The notes below the pieces were generated by a model. That model had not been told where the DNA came from. It did no database searches and saw nothing but the letters and a program-made list of their open reading frames with translations. Both the position numbers and the translations under genes were made by a program. From contig CP138327.1 of NCBI GenBank assembly GCA_037956075.1, positions 1,478,692 to 1,542,691 on the forward strand: DNA of 64,000 nt, in the 5' to 3' direction. Position 1 is the stretch's first letter, and each line of letters starts with the position of its first letter. Source of the stretch: Catillopecten margaritatus gill symbiont. GTDB lineage: Bacteria > Pseudomonadota > Gammaproteobacteria > PS1 > Pseudothioglobaceae. This document shows positions 61,646-64,000 of the stretch, piece by piece.

Positions 61646-61824
61646 CATGAGATATATAGATATAAGGGCAGGCTACCCTTTGCATATTATTTATAATCAT
61701 AAACTATTGTTTTTACTAATATTATAAATAAAATGGCAGTGTTCCCTTATAGTTCCTTATAAGCTAACGATAATAGAGAAATGATAATACTATAATCCAT
61801 TACCTCTCCTTTTGTTCTTGTGTT
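61646..61824. other. Intergenic stretch without recognised gene
   Basis: This 180-bp AT-rich region between the acyltransferase and the attC site holds no ORF or repeat that I can support. Confidence 0.6.
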
Positions 61825-61881
61825 GCATAACGCTTGAATTCAGCCGATGCGTTAGCGGTCGGCTGGAATGATTTGTCAGGT
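61825..61881 (-). other. Integron attC (59-base-element) recombination site
   Basis: Read on the minus strand, the 57-bp site starts ACCTGAC (R'' box, one base off RYYYAAC), continues AAATCATTCCAGCCGA (L'') with an unpaired base, a loop, then TCGGCTGAATTCAAGC (L') and ends GTTATGC (R', one base off GTTRRRY). The spacing and arms closely match well-known resistance-cassette attC sites (CATTCAAGCCGAC / GGCTTAATTCAAGCGTTAG). It follows the decayed DUF2188 gene by 39 bases on the same strand, the position of an attC at the 3' end of a cassette. Confidence 0.8.
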
Positions 61882-61920
61882 GTTTTTAAATAATTAATGT
61901 TTGTGTCCCCTTATCTCCTT

Positions 61921-62172
61921 TTATCTCCATTTATTAGGTGTTACCCTTATGGGTGGGAATGGGTCGTTTCCGTGACTGTCTTTTTGACTTATTTTTCAAT
62001 CTTTATTGTGAATGACAAATTCACTCTCTTGATTTCTACTAATATCACGAGCACGATCAACTGCACATTTTGCTTTGTATTAAAATGTCCTGATGAGCGT
62101 TGCCCACCGCTTTTGTTTGATATCCCATCCACCTTTATCAGAGTTTGGAACTACATGTGTACTTTTTGCCAT
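61921..62172 (-). pseudogene. DUF2188-family gene, decayed (two frameshifts and a stop)
   Basis: From ATG 62172 the minus strand encodes MAKSTHVVPNSDKGGWDIK, the clear start of a DUF2188 protein. The family continues in shifted frames: GGQRSSGHFNTKQN, then VDRARDISRNQESEFVIHNKD. A TGA replaces the next Gly codon before ISQKDSHGNDPFPPI. So at least two frameshifts and one nonsense change are needed to explain the sequence. DUF2188 proteins are small, of unknown function, and common in integron cassettes, which fits the attC 39 bases downstream. Confidence 0.82.
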
Positions 62173-62289
62173 AATTTACCCTTTATGATTAAAATAATTT
62201 TCAATACTTAATGTTATGGTTAAAACTCTATTTTTCAAGTGTATTGTTAATATTATCTATCCATTTCAAAAGTCTGATATTAAAATATT

Positions 62290-62480
62290 GGGGTTAGAGT
62301 GTTATTTATTTTAGGAAAATGGTTGTTTTAACTTATAACACTCTGACCCTAATGCCGATAACTTAAGAGAAATATGGCAAAAATCAAAATTTAAAAGTCA
62401 AGCGGGTCAAGGGTTGTTGTTTTCATTTTTAGTAAATTTTGCCTTAAGTTAATGGCATTAACTCTGACCCTATTTATTTC
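62290..62480. repeat. Nested inverted repeats with CTCTGACCCT ends (MITE-like remnant)
   Basis: Two inverted pairs lie here: GGGGTTAGAGTGTTAT (62290-62305) with ATAACACTCTGACCCT (62335-62350), and AATGCCGATAACTTAAG (62351-62367) with CTTAAGTTAATGGCATT (62443-62459). Further CTCTGACCCTATTTATT and CGACCCTATTTATT copies follow to 62490. GGGGTCAGTGTTAATTAAAT occurs just upstream of the RAYT (63613), so these ends may belong to a RAYT-associated element family. No gene lies in this 320-bp stretch. Confidence 0.7.
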
Positions 62481-62494
62481 GACCCTATTTATTT

Positions 62495-63267
62495 CTATGT
62501 GTTTTTTAAAATGGAAAAATCATCAGAGATGTTATTACTTGCTTCTTCTTTAGCTATTCCAGCACTATTCAATCTTTCAATAAACCTAACAGTGTTTGTT
62601 ATGTGACCAAAAATCAAAAGACTTTCATTGTAATTTAATACTTTATTATCATGAGCATGACTTTTATTATTACTTTTACATGGTTGAATGATTCCATTAC
62701 AGAAATACTCGATTTTAAAATTCTTTCTGTCATATCTGACTCTATTAAATTATTCTTTTTTAATGCTTTAATGTATTCTCCAACCAAACTGTGTAATGGC
62801 CTTTTTTTATCAATACTGATTTCCATTTTTTGACACTTAACTCTAAAATACTTCACTAAAAAAGTATGTAGCCTATCAAGACCATGTTCGGGTTCATTTT
62901 TCTCTATGGATTCACGGACGAACTTCGCTAATTCTTCAAAGTCTTTTTCATTTGATATTGCTTGAATGATGCCTATTTCTGGAATAGGAGCGCTTTCTTT
63001 AAGACGAAGTGCAATTTTTAAACATTCTTCTGGAGAAGTGTCGGGATTATTAGATTCTTTTAACTCACTCCAGTCATCAAATATATCTACAAGTAGTTTT
63101 CCAACGACATAATTACTTTCTTTTTTTCCAAACGCCCTCATATAATTTGCTTTTGAGTCACTCGGCATGTTGCTATATTCTTGACAATAAATTTCAATTC
63201 CGACACTCTCGACAATATACTCTTCAAAAGTTCTGTTGCTAAAATTTAAAACATAGCCACTGCTCAT
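62495..63267 (-). pseudogene. Abi_C-type HEPN abortive-infection gene with a one-base frameshift
   Basis: The first 200-odd residues (frame from 63267: MSSGYVLNFSNRTFEEYIVES, then SKANYMRAF, ESNYVVGKLLVDIFDDW) match the N-terminal part of AbiJ-NTD/Abi_C-type proteins from memory. The frame ends at 62635 in a hydrophobic nonsense tail. If one base is restored in the A-run near 62672-62677, reading continues as FNHV-K/R-SNNKSHAHDNKVLNYNESLL...IERLNSAGIAKEE to a stop at 62495. This is the typical Abi_C end carrying the HEPN Rx4-6H RNase motif (KSNNKSHAH). Whether it is dead, or reads cause it, needs reads. It sits in the cassette-like region. Confidence 0.75.
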
Positions 63268-63341
63268 GCCAAACGCCCTTTCAAGTTTTTTTCTTTTCCA
63301 TTAAACTTAAATTTGACATTGCAACTTATATCCTTTTATTA

Positions 63342-63522
63342 CACATAACGGTACGAGTTAAACTGCACGAAAAAATATATAGTTTAGCAGAAAAACTTGT
63401 TTTTCTAGTTGAACTTATTTTTTGGCGGAACGCCTGATTTATCAGGTGTCCGTTTCAACGCCTTGTTAGACAAACCCTACGAGTTTGTCAGGCGTGAAAA
63501 TGTTTAACTCGCACCGTTAGGC
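63342..63522 (-). other. Second attC-like site with long internal hairpins
   Basis: On the minus strand, GCCTAACGGTGCGAGTTAAA (from 63522) is paired at the far end with GTTTAACTCGTACCGTTATG (to 63342), giving matching 19-20 bp arms with one mismatch. Inside are nested hairpins, for example CGCCTGACAAAC / GTTTGTC...GGCG and GTCTAACAAGGCG. The R'' GCCTAAC and R' GTTATG ends fit attC boxes, and size resembles large attC sites. The exact core is uncertain because several box-like motifs overlap. It lies about 75 bases upstream of the Abi_C gene. Confidence 0.6.
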
Positions 63523-63547
63523 TCCGACCCGTAGGGTCGACTCTAAC
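63516..63547. other. Further IR hairpin GTTAG...CTAAC next to the attC-like site
   Basis: GTTAG and CTAAC flank CGACCC and GGGTCG around a three-base loop, giving a 32-bp hairpin that overlaps the R'' box of the second attC-like site. It could be another attC-like remnant or a terminator of the neighbouring transcript. Confidence 0.55.
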
Positions 63548-63661
63548 TATTTATTATAGTCATAATTATATACCAACCTTTTACAGAAAATCATAAAAAA
63601 TCAAAATATAAAGGGGTCAGTGTTAATTAAATAAAACCTTTTTCCTTCTTGTCGTATAATC

Positions 63662-63680
63662 GTATCTTTTTACAAGATAC
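63662..63680 (+). promoter_or_regulatory. Short hairpin and TATAAT just upstream of the RAYT
   Basis: GTATCTT and AAGATAC form a hairpin with a five-base loop that ends nine bases before the RAYT ATG. TATAAT at 63654-63659 in GTCGTATAATCGTATC could be its -10 box. The hairpin is in the position where RAYT-linked REP sequences or a translation-control stem are often found; its role is not shown. Confidence 0.5.
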
Positions 63681-63688
63681 AAACACTC

Positions 63689-64000
63689 ATGCCAAGAAAA
63701 CCTCGTATCAACCCTATCAATATTCCTCAGCATATCATTATTAGGGGTAACAATCGTCAAGTTTGCTTCACCAATAAAGATGATATGGCTTTTTATGTTA
63801 GTTGTCTAAAAAATTATTCAAAAAAGCATCAACTACAAATCCACGCTTGGGTTTTGATGACTAATCACATTCATTTGCTTTGCACGCCACTTGTGCAAAA
63901 TGCTCTAAGTAAGACTATGCAAGATGTAGGCAGACTTTATGTCTGTTACTTTAATAAAGCTTATGGGCGTAGTGGTACGCTTTGGGAAGGGCGTTACAAG
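63689..64000 (+). CDS. REP-associated tyrosine transposase (RAYT, Y1_Tnp/IS200-like), partial
   Basis: The first 104 codons run to the window end. They show the family pattern PRKPRINPINIPQHIIIRGN and RQVCFTNKDDMAFYVSCLKN, followed by HAWVLMTNHIHLLCTP with the HUH (His-x-His) metal motif. The region with the expected catalytic Tyr follows, near YVCYFNKAYGRSGTLWEGRYK. RAYTs act on REP palindromes in trans and are single genes not flanked by IS ends. The REP-like copies at 9.2, 38.2, 49.7 and 52.6 kb make it a candidate partner. Confidence 0.88.
   Translation, partial: MPRKPRINPINIPQHIIIRGNNRQVCFTNKDDMAFYVSCLKNYSKKHQLQIHAWVLMTNHIHLLCTPLVQNALSKTMQDVGRLYVCYFNKAYGRSGTLWEGRYK

Noticed and set aside
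61897..62211. Plus-strand ORF of 104 codons
   Set aside because: It is antisense to the DUF2188 relic, which carries the recognisable protein signal.

Overview
The window is AT-rich gammaproteobacterial chromosome. Gene content and order (split serC-pheA-hisC-tyrA-aroA / cmk-rpsA-ihfB supra-operon, rnc-era-recO-pdxJ-acpS, mlaC-murA-hisG-hisD, ypjD-ffh, a DsrC/TusE-family protein, periplasmic thioredoxins, a rhodanese/metallo-beta-lactamase protein and several cytochrome c biogenesis pieces) suggest a sulfur-oxidising lineage such as the SUP05 / Thioglobus / Bathymodiolus-symbiont group. That placement is inferred from protein sequence recall, not from a search.

Layout. 1-1.2 kb: 5' part of a BtuB-like TonB-dependent receptor on the minus strand behind a cobalamin riboswitch. 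1.36-9.2 kb: serC-serA-pheA and hisC-tyrA-aroA, interrupted by a lipoprotein signal peptide and a coiled-coil ORF that look like one frameshifted gene. 9.4-14.8 kb: a cysteine-less DsrC/TusE paralogue, lepB, parAB, ctpA, an MlaC-like gene and an ArsR regulator. 14.8-22 kb: tRNA-Arg, lgt-thyA-phnA, a two-domain thioredoxin, an orphan Cas6/Cmx6-like gene divergent from rnc, then era-recO-pdxJ-acpS, with pdxJ carrying a one-base frameshift. 22-26.5 kb: an accessory island of two overlapping P-loop ATPase genes, the second ending in eight nearly identical 120-bp TPR repeats, preceded by strong palindromes. 26.7-46.7 kb: mostly housekeeping (ubiG, bcp, lepA, ypjD, ffh, hisDG, murA, mlaC, uvrC, a stand-alone HAD domain, uup, ccmH, lysS, cmk, rpsA, ihfB). 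46.7-61.6 kb: tRNA-Lys, slyD, a 160-bp hairpin element, rhodanese-MBL, rsgA, M48 protease, lysC, ilvE, aroK, TolC-like, M61 protease, retropepsin-like protease, ttcA and an LpxL-type acyltransferase. 61.7-64 kb: an integron-cassette-like remnant read on the minus strand (attC sites, a decayed DUF2188 gene, a frameshifted Abi_C/HEPN abortive-infection gene), inverted repeats, and the 5' part of a REP-associated tyrosine transposase (RAYT).

How it fits together. The core encodes serine, aromatic amino acid, histidine and lysine synthesis, translation and envelope maintenance in compact operons with 1-8 bp overlaps. Palindromic REP-like repeats with GAGCG(c)TAGCCGAG arms occur at four intergenic sites, and the RAYT at the right edge is a candidate for the enzyme family that spreads such repeats. 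The best candidates for an undescribed system are the ATPase/ATPase-TPR pair at 22.1-26.4 kb and the orphan Cas6-like protein beside RNase III. Several genes carry single-base frameshifts (lipoprotein/coiled-coil, pdxJ, Abi_C, DUF2188). This could be real decay or sequencing error, and reads would decide.
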